64,000 nucleotides of DNA from Craterostigma plantagineum (taxonomy: Eukaryota; Streptophyta; Magnoliopsida; Lamiales; Linderniaceae), in NCBI GenBank assembly GCA_027422505.1, contig JAPQWV010000050.1, positions 2,914,001-2,978,000 of the forward strand, given 5' to 3'. Of the stretch, positions 1 to 13,157 are shown one piece after another. Every line of letters starts with the position of its first letter. Positions within the stretch are counted from its first letter, which is position 1. The position numbers and the translations under genes are program-made. The notes under the pieces were generated by a model. The model was not told the DNA's origin, searched no databases, and worked only from the letters and a program-made list of their open reading frames with translations.

Positions 1-483
1 CAATTGTTATAATTATTATTATACCAACAAGTAGTGTTATTATTATTTTTATATATGAAATAATCTTTAACATCATACCACGAACGGTAGATATTATACC
101 AACAAAAGGAAATATTACACCAACAAATATTCAAATAATTATACCAATAAATTCAATTGTTATACCAATAAACTCATTTTTATATTATTATTTTTCCATT
201 CAATTTCTGACTATTATACCAACAAAAGATCGCATTATACCAACTGTTTTAGCTATTCTATCCGAATTACATTGTAACATCGTACCAAAAAACTCGTTTA
301 TTATACCACCATATATTTGACTAAATGTGCATATAAATATACCAACACATGATACGATTATACCAATAGTTTGGTTATTATACCAACAAATACTGAATAA
401 ATTTAACAATTATTATACCAATAAAAGATCTAATTATACTAATACAATTGGCAATATTATTTTACAATTAGACGACCTAATTA

Positions 484-1662
484 TTATGGTATAATTTACT
501 CAGTTTCTGGTATAATAGCAAAATTAGTTGGTATAATCTCCAATTTAACTGTATAAAATTAATATAACTATATTTATTTGTATAATAACGAAGAAAGATG
601 ATAAAATAACGAAAACATATGGTATAATTTTCACAATTTCTGATATAATTGCGTTAGTTGGTATATAATTCAATTTCGCTGTATAAAATTAAAATAACAA
701 TATTTATTGTCATAATAACGAAAATAGATGGTATAATCTCCTCAATTTCTGGTATAATAGCAAAATTAATTGCTATAATCTCTAATTTTGCTGTATTAAA
801 TTAATATAACTATATTTATTTGTATAATAACGAAGAAAGATGGTATAATAACGAAAAGATATGGTATAATTTTCACAATTTCTGGTATAATTGCAAAAAT
901 TAGTTGGTATATAATTCAATTTCTCTGTATAAAATTAAAATAATAATATTTATTGGTATAATAACGAAAATAGATGGTATAATCTCCTCAATTTCTGGTA
1001 TAATAGCAAAATTAGTTGGTATAATCTCCAATTTTACTGTATAAAATTAATATAACTATATTTGTTGGTATAATAACGAGAAAAGATGGTATAACAACGA
1101 AAATATATGGTATAATTTTCACTGGTATAATTGCATAAATTAGTTGGTATATAATTCAATTTCGCAGTATAAAATTAAAATAACAATATTTATTGGTACA
1201 ATAACGAAAATAGATGGTATAATCTCCTCAATTTCTAGTATAACAGCAAAATTAGTTGGTATAATCTTCAATTTTTCTGTATAAAATTAATATAACTATA
1301 TTTATTGGTATAATAACGAAGAAAGATGGTATAATAACGAAAATATATGGTATAGTTTTCACAATTTCTGGTATAGTTGCAAAAATTAGTTGGTATATAA
1401 TTCAATTTCGCTGTATAAAATTAAAATAACAATATTTATTGGTATAATAACGAAAATAGATGGTACAATCTCCTCAATTTCTAGTATAATAGCAAAATTA
1501 GTTGGTACAATCTCCAATTTTTCTATATAAAATTAATATAACTATATTTATTGGTATAATAACAAAGAAAGATGGTATAATAACGAAAATATATGGTATA
1601 ATTTTCACAATTTCTGGTATAATTGCAAAAATTAGTTGGTATATAATTCAATTTCTGGTCTA
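484..1662 (+). repeat. Left arm: about five tandem units of about 244 bp
   Basis: The marker AAAATAGATGG recurs near 722, 966, 1206 and 1453, giving spacings of about 240-247 bp. Each unit holds eight or so TGGTATAAT-like submotifs separated by about 25-30 bp (for example TCTCCTCAATTTCTGG, AGCAAAATTAGT, AACGAAGAAAGA). Copies differ by scattered substitutions and small indels, so the array is not freshly amplified. Confidence 0.85.
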
Positions 1663-2289
1663 ACGAATTATACTAGTACCAATATATAATTAAAACACGT
1701 CGTGAAAGTAACATCATAAATTGATTGATTGATTGATTGATGAACTTATTTCATATGTTGAGTCAACTAGTTTCAGAATAAGATATCGACCATATGTGAT
1801 ATGATTCGACTGATATACAAATGAAAGATACCAAGTGCCATCGAAGAACATAGTTCGTTGTTTTCTACTTGATCCAAATTTACAATTGGTATAATCTTTG
1901 TATGTTGAGCATTGCATTGGTGACGATTGCATTAGTTCTACCAAATTATTAGTTCGATCGAGCATTGCATTGCATTAGTTCTACCAAATTATTAGTTCGA
2001 TCTAATATAATAGTTGTAAGGATTGTTTTATAGCAAGAGTGAAAGCCTATGTATAACAATCAAGTTTGTTTGCTAAAGAATATAGTTATAATTTCTTGAT
2101 GTTGGTATAACAGTCAAGTTCAACACTGATGCCCTCGAAGAAACACTATAAACACTGCAATTCTACTAGAATATAGTTCAACACTGATGTCAATCGTTCA
2201 ACACTGCAATCATCAATGTTGGTATAACAAACAAGTTCAACAACTGTCCTAAAGAATATAGTTATAATTCCTTAATGATAAGTTCAACA
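1663..2289. other. Spacer between the inverted arms
   Basis: This holds a short TTGA/GATT microsatellite at about 1719-1741 and a 43-bp tandem duplication (GCATTAGTTCTACC... starting at 1929 and 1972). It also has several loosely repeated AAGTTCAACA and AAAGAATATAGTTATAATT stretches near 2070-2290. I see no gene in it. Confidence 0.6.
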
Positions 2290-3090
2290 CAATACCATCT
2301 ATTTTCATTATTATACTAATAAATATTGTTATTTTAATTTTATACAGCAAAATTGAATTATATACCAACTAATTTTTGCAATTACACCAGAAATTGTGAA
2401 AATTATACCATATGTTTTCGTTATTATACCATCTTTCTTCGTTATGATACAAATAAATATAGTTATATTAATTTTATACAGCAAAATTAGAGATTATAGC
2501 AATAAATTTTGCTATTATACCATCAATTGAGGATATTACACCATCTAATTTAGTTATTATACCAATAAATATTGTTATTTTAATTTTATACAGCGAAATT
2601 GAATTATATACCAACTAATTTTTGCAATTATACCAGAAATTGTGAAAATTATACCATATATTTTCGTTATTATACCATCTTTCTTCGTTATTATACCAAT
2701 AAATATAGTTATATTAATTTTATATAGAAAAATTGGAGATTGTACCAACTAATTTTGCTATTATACTAGAAATTGAGGAGATTGTACCATCTATTTTCGT
2801 TATTATACCAATAGATATTGTTATTTTAATTTTATACAGCGAAATTGAATTATATACCAACTAATTTTTGCAACTATACCAGAAATTGTGAAAACTATAC
2901 CATATATTTTCGTTATTATACCATCTTTCTTCGTTATTATACCAATAAATATAGTTATATTAATTTTATACAGAAAAATTGGAGATTATACCAACTAATT
3001 TTGCTATTATACCAAAAATTGAGGAGATTATACCATCTATTTTCGTTATTATACCAATAAATATTGTTATTTTAATTTTATACAGCGAAA
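2290..3090 (-). repeat. Right arm: the same units inverted
   Basis: The same submotifs appear reverse-complemented and in reverse order. Examples are CCATCTATTTTCGTTATTATACC, split here as CCATCTATTTTCG plus TTATTATACC, and TACAGCGAAATTGAATTATA. About three units of about 240 bp are present. With the left arm this makes an inverted repeat of at least 800 bp around a 627-bp spacer. Confidence 0.85.
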
Positions 3091-3883
3091 TTGAATTAGT
3101 TGACTTGTTGGTATAATGTTGATGTCTGTGAGTATAATTCCATGTATAGTGTTTTTAAGTACAATAACTGAAACAGTTGGTATAGTATCAACTTCTGTTA
3201 GTATAATTGTCAGAAATTGGATTGAAACATCATAATGTAATAAATTGGTTTGTTGGTATAATTTTATGCTCTATTGGTATAATTTTCAGAATACTTTTAT
3301 GGTTAAATTTTCGTATTTGTTGGTATAATTGTCGGTCTGTGTGGTATAATTTAAGTATTTTAGATTTAACAATAACTTAAAATTACATATATATTGGTAT
3401 AATGTTGATATCAAGTGGTATGTGAACTATTATTAGGTACAATTTTTTGAATATTTTGTTGGTGAAATTTTGGATTTTGATGGTATAATTTTCGTCTTTG
3501 TGGGTATAATGTAGAAAGATCAATTCGTATGATAACTCTTATTTCTTAGTATAATTTTGATATCTATTGATATAATAGTCTTAAATTTAACTAGATATGA
3601 TAATGTCCACTGTTGGTATAATAACTATGTCTATTAGTAAAGTAGTATATTTCTTCTGTGGTATAATAACATCTTTTGTTGGTAGAATAATCGCGTCTCA
3701 TGGTATAATATTCTGAAAATTGTTTTGCAATTGTAAAGAAAGGTTATTTCCGTCATTTCAATGTTTGGGGTATTAAATAGGAAACTTTTCGGAGATGGGT
3801 ACTGATCAGGAAGAAAAAATTCGATGGGTATTTAAGAGGAAGTTTAAACTTGAAAGGGGACTGATAGAGAATTTACCCTTTAT

Positions 3884-5001
3884 ATAATACAAAAATAATG
3901 ATTATTTATTGTAAAAAAGTTAGTTAAATAATTTTTAAATGCTTGAATATTATTTTATTTGTCTTTTGGTATAATATTTGAAGTTAAAAAATATATGGGC
4001 ATAATTAAAAAGTTGTATAAGTGATGTGGAAAAGAATATTCTAAGAATATTCTTTTGCGTTTGAGAATGAGTTTAATAGTTGGAGAAGAATTACTGTTTG
4101 ACGTGACAATTACTGCATTTTGAGTTTGAAATTGAGTTTTTCGATTGGAGATCGTCTTAGGAGAAAAAGAGAGAAGAAAGAAGAAGAAAAGAGGAAGAAG
4201 AAAAGGCCCATTCGTGGGCCGTAGGAATTTTAAAGGCCATTGGCGTCTGAATTGAGTATTGACATCATTCGTGGGCAGTAGGAATTTTAAAGGCCCATTG
4301 GTTTATCTTTGTTGATTTTGCCAATTGAATTTTCATATTGTTGATATATACTACTATTCTTGCACTATATGTAAATATATAATATTGAATGGTTTATTTT
4401 ACTTTAAAATAGCTAATTGATATTATAATTTAAATTTAATAATGTATATATAAATTATACAAATAAAAATATAAGAATGAACAAAATAGTGATTGACTAA
4501 AAATAGTAACTAAAAGATAGTGTATAATTTTGTAATTATAAATTTTTTGTTAATAAAATAGAATATATATATATATATATGTGTGTGTTTACACAATATA
4601 TATGACATACTATACGGTATACAATACAACATATGCGTGATTGGTAAAGCATGGTTAGTCTTGATCGGCTTTGAACTTGGATTTTGGTTGAACTATGATT
4701 CTGTGTAGCCTATCGTAAGTTTCTAAATTACAATATCATTAATTTCTACAAATCTTGGATGAACAAAACTTTTCAATGTAATGCATTTTTAAAAAAATAA
4801 TATAAACCACGAATAACCAACCACATCCTTACATTATTTTTTCCAGAGAGTTAGTACAAAATAACTTCTATAGATGACAACAATAAAGTTAACATGTATT
4901 AATTACTGTACTAGAATTCTCCGTAAAACAAAGCTGACATACCCCACACACATACACATACCACGCCTTGATGGGTCGGCTCGGGCCGGGTCGACCATTT
5001 T
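3884..5001. other. Intergenic DNA with minor repeats
   Basis: AT-rich sequence without a supportable gene. A local duplication of about 30 bp (CATTCGTGGGC...TAGGAATTTTAAAGGCC) occurs at about 4210 and 4268. A TA microsatellite running into TG lies at about 4566-4590. This flank contains the 3' side of the ABCA pseudogene, so it may include decayed 3' UTR close to 5001. Confidence 0.5.
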
Positions 5002-7240
5002 TCAATCCCCGTGCCTCTTCGACCCGAACAACCGTAAATCCGATTCAGTTAACTGAGAAGGATCGATGACGATTCCTTCTATTACCTTCTTTTTATTTCT
5101 CCCCGTAAGAGAACTCTGCGTAACAAATCCATCACCATTACCTACGCTTACTACATGGGGCGGTAATGGAATCCCCGGCGAATGGCCAGAGATGCATAGA
5201 GCGCCAGAATCATCTTGTTCCCAATACACTTCGATCATATTCATCGTATTCGCTCCGTTATTTTCTGTTATTGGGATACCGATAAATCTTGCACCCACGG
5301 GCACCTTTCAAACATTATATAGGCATTGTTTTTAATTCAGCGTTTCGAGAATGGTGTTTGAGATGTTAACAAATATTGGTTTGAGTTGGACTTCATAAGC
5401 TTACTTGAATGGAGATTCCCGAGTCTAGATTGAGCACTGCGAATTTGCCCTCGGACGCTGCGTTTTCTAGCTCTGCCCTTTTGGCGATGTTGAGGAAAAC
5501 TTCTTCGAGCCTAGTTAGGCCTACTTGAATGTCTGTTATGCAGAATTCTCCTTCTCTCTTGGAGTTCGACGAAGAAGTTCTGCTCATGTGTAAGAATAAT
5601 TGGAGATGAGTTCTAAGGGCAAACAACAAATAGCAGCAGAAATAAATGGACCATTAGCAACCTTCAATAACTTCTCTTTCTCGGCGATCTTTTCGAAAAA
5701 TAAAAAAATAACTTCTCTTTCTCGCGTGGGATGACGAACGTCAGAAACGACTTGGTTTCCTCTTTAGGAGAAATATCCAAATGCCGCAGAGAAAAAGTTC
5801 ATCAAATGCTATTTAAAAATGCCCCTCTACTGTTTTCTATTTTTTAAGTCTTGGTAAGAGGAAGTTAACAAAACTCACGGATCTAAAGAAATCTTTCACG
5901 GCTTCTTGCTGGGAAGATCGGTTAAAGTTACTATCTCCTCTCTCGGAGGTAGCGTTCGCATCTCCACCGAAGCTTATGTTGGTGATAGATCCCGACATGA
6001 TTTTCGACTTCAGCATTATCGACGTTCCAATGCAGCAAAGACGACCCTTTGCTACGATTCCAATGTCGTTTAGAATGTCGGCCTTTCATGGAATAAGTCG
6101 TCAAGATGATCGCACGACCTCTGTTAGCCTCTTCGATAAAGTCCCAAATGTGCCTTCGAGTAACTGGATCCATTCCAGTCGTCTGCGAAGCAAACTTTTA
6201 ATCTTCTACCAATGAACTTCCCAATAAAATTTTAAAAATTATCTATCATGGTAAAAAATATATGGCAATGGAAGTTAAAGAGTGATGTTTTCTCTTGACT
6301 CACGGGTTCATCCAAAATAACTAATTTCGGATCACCGATTAGGGCGATGGCGACGCTAAGTCGGCGTCTCATTCCTCCACTATAGCTTCCAGCTCTAACC
6401 TTAGCTGCCTCGGTAAGTTTTGCTTCTCCCAGTAATCATAGTACGATCTGTTACGTAATTTGCAGTGAAAATGCAAGAAGTGGAGAAACCATGGCTGCGG
6501 TTGTAAATTAGTTACCTCTCCTATTGAATGGGACGGCAGATCTTTGCTAGCAAACAGGTGAAGATGCTCTTGTCCAGACAATTATCCCAAAGGACATCAA
6601 ACTGCGAAATGACATTTGATTTCACTGATTTATTTCGGTAATGGTACAGCTTTTTTTTCTTTCATATACGAAAAGGAAGTACATGCGCGTACCTGTGGAC
6701 AAACTCCAATCACTCTGCGAATGTTGGACATGCCAGTGTAGTTTCGAACTGAATATCCATGCAGTAATGCTGGAAATGAAATGAATAGTTAAGATATATC
6801 ACATCTCGCTCACAATTTCGTTTCGAAACTCAACAGCCATCATAGCAGTTCCTGTCAAACAACTGATGAGCGTTGTCTTTCCAGCCCCATTAGGCCCGAG
6901 AACACAAAATAGCTGATCCTTGGGAATGTTCAGCCAAATCCCCTGCTGGTGAAGTACTATTTTCTTAATAACTAAACTTTTCTCGGAGAAAATTGGGCGA
7001 TAAAATTATTACCTTGAGGGCGTGGTATGGCGCTATCCTCTTGCATTTGCAGCAACCACATTTTCTAGTAGCGGCGTAGATTTTCGTGAGACCACGTTGA
7101 ACACCCACACCTTCATCAAAAGTTCCGTCCAAAGCTTGCTGCTTCACCTTTCTTTCCTCTTCTTGCACATTCTCATCATCTACAACTGTTCCCTCCAAAG
7201 GGGGTATTGAACTGGCACAACTGCAAGTGCTTCCTTCTAA
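5002..7240 (-). pseudogene. ABCA pseudogene ATP-binding domain and C-terminus
   Basis: Exon 8 ends in CGCCKCKRIAPYHALK, the linker before the nucleotide-binding domain. Exon 9 carries Walker A GPNGAGKTT at about 6895. Exon 10 ends RRVIGVCPQ (Q-loop). Exon 11 begins FDVLWD and loses frame before LSGQEHLHLFAS. Exon 12 has the signature YSGGMRRRLSVA and Walker B LVILDEP. Exon 13 has TGMDPVTRRH and ILTTYSM, where the switch histidine of the H-loop is tyrosine, followed by a two-base loss. Exons 14 and 15 carry LTRLEEVFLNIAKRAE and MIEVYWEQDDSGALCISGHSP, typical of the plant ABCA C-terminus. Damage is limited to a few small indels, so this is a fairly young pseudogene. Confidence 0.88.
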
Positions 7241-7970
7241 ATTCAAAAAGAGACTTAAAGTCTTAACAGCTAGAAAATGAAAAGAAGCAACGAAATCAGA
7301 CAAAAGAAGCCACTGCTTTTGAGTACCTTCCTCCGAGCCTCCACCTTTCCCTGTCCAGTAATAAGGATTAAGAAAATATAGCTTTGATTTTCGCAGCCCA
7401 GATGCATCTGGGTGTATATTGTCGAAGTAGATAGCCAAACAAACCACAGGAAGGTTGTCCCAAGAAGCCATAGGTAGACGTTTCTGAAAGTTAACATACA
7501 AACATACATAGATCAGTTAAAACTACAGACCGGCATGTGGAGAAGCAAAAGAAAGTAAAACACAATGGTCGGACGTACCATTGTCAAGATGAAATCATTA
7601 CGATTTGGCGTACATCGTTTTCTCCCGTTCCAGCTGATACCAGGATCTTGAGGGGTTTGGGTGGCATCAGAAAGGAAGTTAAGCCTTTCGCGAAAAGATT
7701 AGGTGGAAATAAGGACCACATAGTTTGATATGTTTTAGAGAAGCTCCGGCTATTAGGAAATCCAAAGGTTGTAACAAGCTGCAATACAACAGATAAGGAC
7801 CCTCTTAGAATTGTGTGTGGGAGTCATATATAGGTAAGAAATGGAAATACGATACGAATCACTGAATAAACCTGTGTCATGAAGCCAATAATGTAGATGA
7901 AGTAACCCACGATGGTAGCTGAAGAAGACTTGCTAATAAAGGCACACACATCATAAATGCAAAAACCTGT

Positions 7971-8431
7971 TGTTACACGTAGCGGCGAGCGGGTTTATAA
8001 GCGACGGGCCGGCGGGGCAGCCCAGGGCCCAGACGAGATGGGCAGGGATGGGCCGAGTAATCAAGGACGGGTTGCTGACCCATTGGAGCCTGAATGACGC
8101 AAGGAGCCTTAATGAGAAGATTGCAATCTTATTTTAAGTGTTTTAATTGTCTTTATTACGTTTATGGTGCCATTATTATGTACGCAAGTCATGGGCTGTG
8201 ATTAGGGAATGAGAAGAATAAAAAAAAGGAGGAATAGGTGGTAGGATGGGATTTGATCAGGGCATTTGGGGACGAGCTTGACTCGTGGGAATTTGGTGGT
8301 GTTTCTTGTATCTTCTTCTTCGATCAATAATTTAATAAAAAGCAAATATTCTCTCTTCAGACAATCTCAATTTCACCTTCCGTGGTGTATTATTTTTTTG
8401 ATAATCGTTTGTGAGGGTCTTCACTCTAACA
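7971..8431 (+). repeat. 5' LTR of the gypsy element
   Basis: The LTR is 461 bp with TG...CA ends. Differences from the 3' LTR include a missing GAGAGG block near 8245, an additional TG near 8411 and several C/T changes. The sequence after it begins AATTGGTTCGACC, so the primer site is not the common initiator-Met type. Confidence 0.9.
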
Positions 8432-8453
8432 AATTGGTTCGACCTGCCGCTCG

Positions 8454-9512
8454 ATGACCGGTACGCGTTCTCAGATGGAGCAACGTGTTGATGGGTTAGA
8501 GAAGACCTGGGAGACTTTGAATACGGAGCTGCGAGGTGCACATACGGAACTAAGTGAAGAGCTGCGTTCATCGATCAACACGCTCACCAATCGCATGGAA
8601 GAAATTTTTTCGACCTTGACTTCTCACGTCAACTCAGTTGAAGCTTCGAAGGTGACGGGTGCTGAGGGAAGTGATTCTTTGCCGAAACCGATTCAACGTC
8701 GCGTCGAACTTCCAACGTTTGACGGGACCGACCCATTGGGCTGGATTTCACGAGCCGAGCAGTATTTTCTTCTTAATCAAACACCGACTTTGCAAATGGT
8801 ATCATGTGCCTTTGTGTGTACGACGGGTATTGCTCAATCATGGTTTCGTTGGATACTTGATGATGATCCGACAATCACATGGGCCGTTTTGAAAAAGAAC
8901 ATAATCGAAACATTTGACGATAAGCACTGTGGCAGCCCCATTGCTCGTCTCTCTAGCGTTCGCCAATCGGGGTACGTAAAGGAATATTTTCATGAGTTCA
9001 TCGATATGGTCACTAATCTTCCTGAGATTCCTCGTCGCCAACATCTCAAATTTTTTCTTCTTGGAATGCACCCGGCCTTGTATGAGGAAGTTGTGGTTCA
9101 CAAACCGTACTCAGTTGCTAATGCCTTTGAACTAGCTCGCGATCTTGAAAGAAGGCTTCTTAATGGGAGGAATGGGGATTACTCAAATATGATATCTCGT
9201 GCACCAGAAGTGTCCCGTTCTGTCCAGCGACCCGGCTTTCACACGAACTCTTCCACAGCCAATCGTGGTGTTGTCGTTGCGGCAGCCACGACAGTGTCGC
9301 GAGACCCTGTACGTCCCGGCGATCGTTATGTTCCTCCACCGGCTCGTCCAACCGCTTCACGTCAGCGCCCTTTTCAGCGTCTATCGGATCGTGACTATCA
9401 GGAACTTCGCGACAAGAATTTATGTTTTCGATGTCGCCAACCTTTTGGCCGTGGACACATCTGTCCTCAGAAGGAACTGCGCATGCTTATTGGAGGAGAG
9501 GACGAGATTTTT
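8454..9512 (+). pseudogene. gypsy gag (capsid-like) with zinc knuckle
   Basis: From MTGTRSQMEQRVDGLEK the frame shows a coiled-coil-like start, then RRVELPTFDGTDPLGWISRAEQYF and the retrotransposon gag fold segment, and a zinc knuckle CFRCRQPFGRGHIC near residues 324-337. The start at 8454 is the first ATG after the LTR that reads through. Frame is lost in a run of seven T at about 9508-9514; downstream protease sequence continues in another frame. Products of this family form virus-like particles, but this copy cannot join gag to pol. Confidence 0.8.
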
Positions 9513-12500
9513 TTGATACTGACCAACAAGACCCTGAGGAGAATGGTGATTTGTCAAATGATGCTGCCCATCCATTCCAAGGACTCAACTTACTCGAGAT
9601 ACCCTTATATGCCATCGGTGGACTCTCTGGTCCACACACATTGAATATGCTGGGAAAGATACAGGGACAGTCGGTTATTGTCATGATCGACAGTGGTGCA
9701 AGCCATAACTTCGTCTCCACTCGCCTGGTTGATCATCTTTCTTTGCCCCGAACAACAGATCATAATTTTCAGGTGCGCTTGGGTGATGGTAGTACCGCCT
9801 CAACACATGGTACTTGTCGTGATTTTCAACTTCAGTTGAATTCATGTTGTGTCACGGGGGATTTCTTTGTATTTGCACTTGGGGTGTGGATGTTATCCTT
9901 GGAGTTGATTGGTTGCGTAAATTGGGCGATGTGAAATTGAACTGGGAACGTTCGACAATGCAATTTGAATGGGACGGACAGACTCATTATTTGAGAGGAG
10001 ATGCTGCCCTGTTACGTGCGCCAATTAGTTTTCAATCTCTCTGTAAAACAGCCGACGACGATCTTGACATGGTACTCATGCTCGACTCACTAGAGGGAAG
10101 TACAGATACGACATATGCTGCCTTAAGCGAGTCCCAACAGCGCGATGTTGAAGCTGTAACAGCACAGTTTCCAACTGTTTTTGGCACTCCGACTTCACTA
10201 CCGCCTGAACGTGCTTCTGATCATCGTATCACATTGATGCCCGGAACAGGTGCAGTTTCTGTCCGACCTTATCGGTACGGCCATGCACAAAAAGATGAGA
10301 TCGAAAGATTGGTTTCGGAGATGTTGGCAGCCGGAGTAATTCAACCAAGTTCTAGTCCTTTTTCAAGCCCGGTTTTACTCGTCCGTAAGAAGGACGGGAC
10401 TTGGCGTTTTTGCGTGGATTATCGCGAGCTCAATCGCGTTACTATTCCGGATAAATTCCCAATACCGGTCATACAAGAACTTCTTGACGAATTGTGGGGA
10501 GCCGTGTATTTTACAAAGCTCGATCTCCGATCGGGCTACCATCAGATTAAAGTACGGAGCGAAGACGTTCCGAAGACGGCCTTTCGCACGATGATGGCCA
10601 CTACGAGTTCTTAGTAACGCCTTTTGGGTTGTCAAATGCTCCGGCGACATTTCAAGCGACCATGAACGATATATTTCGTTCCTTACTACGTAAGTACGTT
10701 CTGGTGTTTTTCGACGACATTCTCGTTTATAGCCCCACGTGGTCTTCTCATCTTGAGCATATTAATGTTGTTCTCGGCATCCTTGCTCAGCACCAGTTTT
10801 GTGTTAATTCAAAGAAGTGCCACTTCGGGCGGAGACAACTGGAGTATCTTGGTCATATCATTTCTGCAGGAACTGTTGCGATGGACCCTCAGAAGATTGC
10901 TTCAGTGGTGCGTTGGCCAACTCCCACATCGGTCAAGAGCGTTACCGGCTTCTTGGGCCTTACCGGGTCCTATCGTCGTTTCATACGCAACTACGGTCAT
11001 ATTGCTCAACCGTTGACGACGTTGCTCAAGAAATCAGAAACATATAAATTCACATGGACACCATCAGCGAACGCGGCATTTTGTGCATTATGAGACGCGC
11101 TAGTTGCAGCCCCGGTGTTAGCTATGCCAAATTTCACCCAACGCTTCGTCATCGAATGCGATGCATCTGGTTCCGGGATCGGGGCTGTTTTAATGCAAGA
11201 CAAACATCCAGTGGCTTACTTCAGCAAAAGTTGGGCAGCAAACACGGGTTCAAAGTCAGCTTACGAGCGAGAACTGATGGCACTTGTGTTATCAGTACAA
11301 CATTGGCGGCCTTACCTCTTGGGTCGTCATTTTACGATTCGCACCGATCACCGAAGTCTTCGCACCTTACTTCAACAGAAGATTGTCACACTCGCTCAAC
11401 AAGTATGGGTCGCCAAACTTCTCGGGTACTCTTTCGAGGTCGAGTATAAAGCAGGAGCCACCAACGCAGCTGCAGACGCATTATCTCGCAGGCCCGAAAC
11501 AGCAGAGTTATCAGCCATTAGCGTTCCCTAATGGCTTGACGGCGCTGAGATCCAAGCCAACATAGCACAGGATTCAGTTCTTGGCCCAATCGTTGAGCAG
11601 CTCCGTCAGCAACCTGCTTCTCGTCCACCTTTCCAGTTACTAGGCGGATGGCTATACTTTAAGGGGCGACTGGTCCTGCCCGAGTCTTCAGAGTGGATTC
11701 CTCGTCTTCTCGACGAATTCCATTCTACACCAACCGGTGAACATTCAGGTGCGTTCCGTACATATCGCCGACTTGCGGCGTCCTTGTATTGGCGGGGGAT
11801 GATGAAGTGTGTCTCGAAATTTGTAGCATCATGTCTTGTATGCCAACGAGCTAAATATGAGGCACTATCACCGGCAGGACTACTAGCACCGTTGCCCATA
11901 CCCGATCGTATTTGGGAAGACATAGCGATGGATTTTATAACGGGATTGCCTAAGTCTCGTGGTTTCGATAGTATCCTCGTGGTAGTAGACAGGCTCTCTA
12001 AATATGGTCATTTTATTCTGTTGCGCCATCCATTTACAGCTCGTGACGTGGCTGCCCAGTTTGTGGAAAATGTGGTTCGTCTTCATGGATTTCCCCGCAG
12101 CATCGTAAGTGATAGAGATTCGGTTTTCCTGAGCCAATTTTGGAAGGAATTATTTCGTTTACAGGGTACAACGTTAAAAATGAGTTCTGCTTATCACCCT
12201 CAGACGGACGGGCAGTCCGAAGTATTAAACCGAACGCTGGAGACTTACTTACGCTGTTTTATTGGTGCTCAACCCAAGGCGTGGTCAAAATGGATACCTT
12301 GGGCCGAGTATTGGTACAACACAACTTATCATGTTTCGGCCGGTTCGACCCCGTTCCATATCGTATATGGGCGCACGCCACCAGCACTCACACAATTTAT
12401 GCCCGGCGAGTGCCATGTAGCGGCTGTTGCGGCCGAGTTGCAAGAGCGTGACACTATTCTTCGTCAGTTGAAATTTAATCTCCAACGCGCCCAAAATCGC

Positions 12501-13157
12501 ATGGTTAAATCAGCCAACGTGCATCGTCGCGAGGTGGAATTCAAAGTGGGTGACCCCGTCTTTCTGAAACTACGGCCGTACCGCCAGTCTTCGGTCACAC
12601 GACGTACAACCCAAAAGCTCGCACCATGGTTTTACGGGCCATTTACAATAACCGAACGCATTGGACCGGTGGCTTACCGCCTGCAACTTCCGGATGGCTC
12701 CCGCATTCATCCCGTCTTTCATGTCTCGCAACTCAAGAAGGTGGTGGGGGACCACCCTGTTGAATCGTCATTACCAGCTCACATGACAGATTCTAATACC
12801 TTCGGGCTAGTTCCTAGTGATGTAATCGATAGCCGACTTATTCTTGAAGGTGATAACGCAGTGCGGCAATATCTGTTGCAATGGGCCGATCGCAGCCTTG
12901 ATGAGGCGCGCTGGTTTTCTGAGAATGAAATTCGGTCACAGTTTCCAGACTTCCGCCTTGAGGACAAGGCTGTTTTTCGGGGCAAGGTAATGTTACACGT
13001 AGCGGCGAGCGGGTTTATAAGCGACGGGCCGGCGGGGCAGCCCAGGGCCCAGACGAGACGGGCAGGGATGGGCCGAGTAATCAAGGACGGGTTGCTGACC
13101 CATTGGAGCCTGAATGACGCAAGGAGTCTTAATGAGAAGATTGCAATCTTATTTTAA
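9513..13157 (+). pseudogene. gypsy pol: protease, RT, RNase H, integrase, chromodomain-like end
   Basis: Protease has VIVMIDSGASHNFVS at about 9676. RT shows [15 protein letters not shown] at about 10510 and FFDDILVYSPTWSSHLEHI at about 10708. RNase H has FVIECDASGSGIGAVLM at about 11146. Integrase has the H-H-C-C part (GEHSG... CLVCQRAK) and MDFITGLPKS, SDRDSVF and HPQTDGQSEVLNRTLE. A chromodomain-like tail PSDVIDSRLI...FPDFRLEDK follows. Breaks are frame changes near 9880 and 10590 and in-frame stops at 11091-11093 (TGA, probably from CGA) and 11529-11531. It cannot be translated as a polyprotein. Confidence 0.88.

Larger units (their letters stand above)
1..3883. mobile_element. Right part of a foldback/Mutator-like element with inverted tandem arrays
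   Basis: The whole stretch is built from AT-rich units carrying TGGTATAAT or its complement. Orientation flips in blocks: complement-type at 1-480, TGGTATAAT-type at 484-1662, a spacer, complement-type at 2290-3090, and TGGTATAAT-type again to about 3730. The right end (about 3845-3883) carries GGGGACTGAT preceded by a run like AACTTGAAA, closely resembling the right end of the 9-bp-TSD element at 54730-58692. I infer a non-autonomous element of the same broad group, with foldback architecture. The left end lies outside the window, so its TSD cannot be tested. No coding sequence is credible here. Confidence 0.6.

Noticed and set aside
1..3700. Regularly spaced repeats resembling a CRISPR array, and many TATAAT words resembling bacterial -10 boxes
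   Set aside because: Units are imperfect, AT-rich, without unique spacers of constant length, and flip orientation in blocks. The context is plant transposons, so neither reading applies.
4874..5335. Plus-strand ORFs of 60 and 89 codons
   Set aside because: They are antisense to the last ABCA exon.
6965..7501. A 178-codon minus-strand protein
   Set aside because: It joins exons 7 and 8 of the ABCA pseudogene by reading through the intron between them; not a separate gene.
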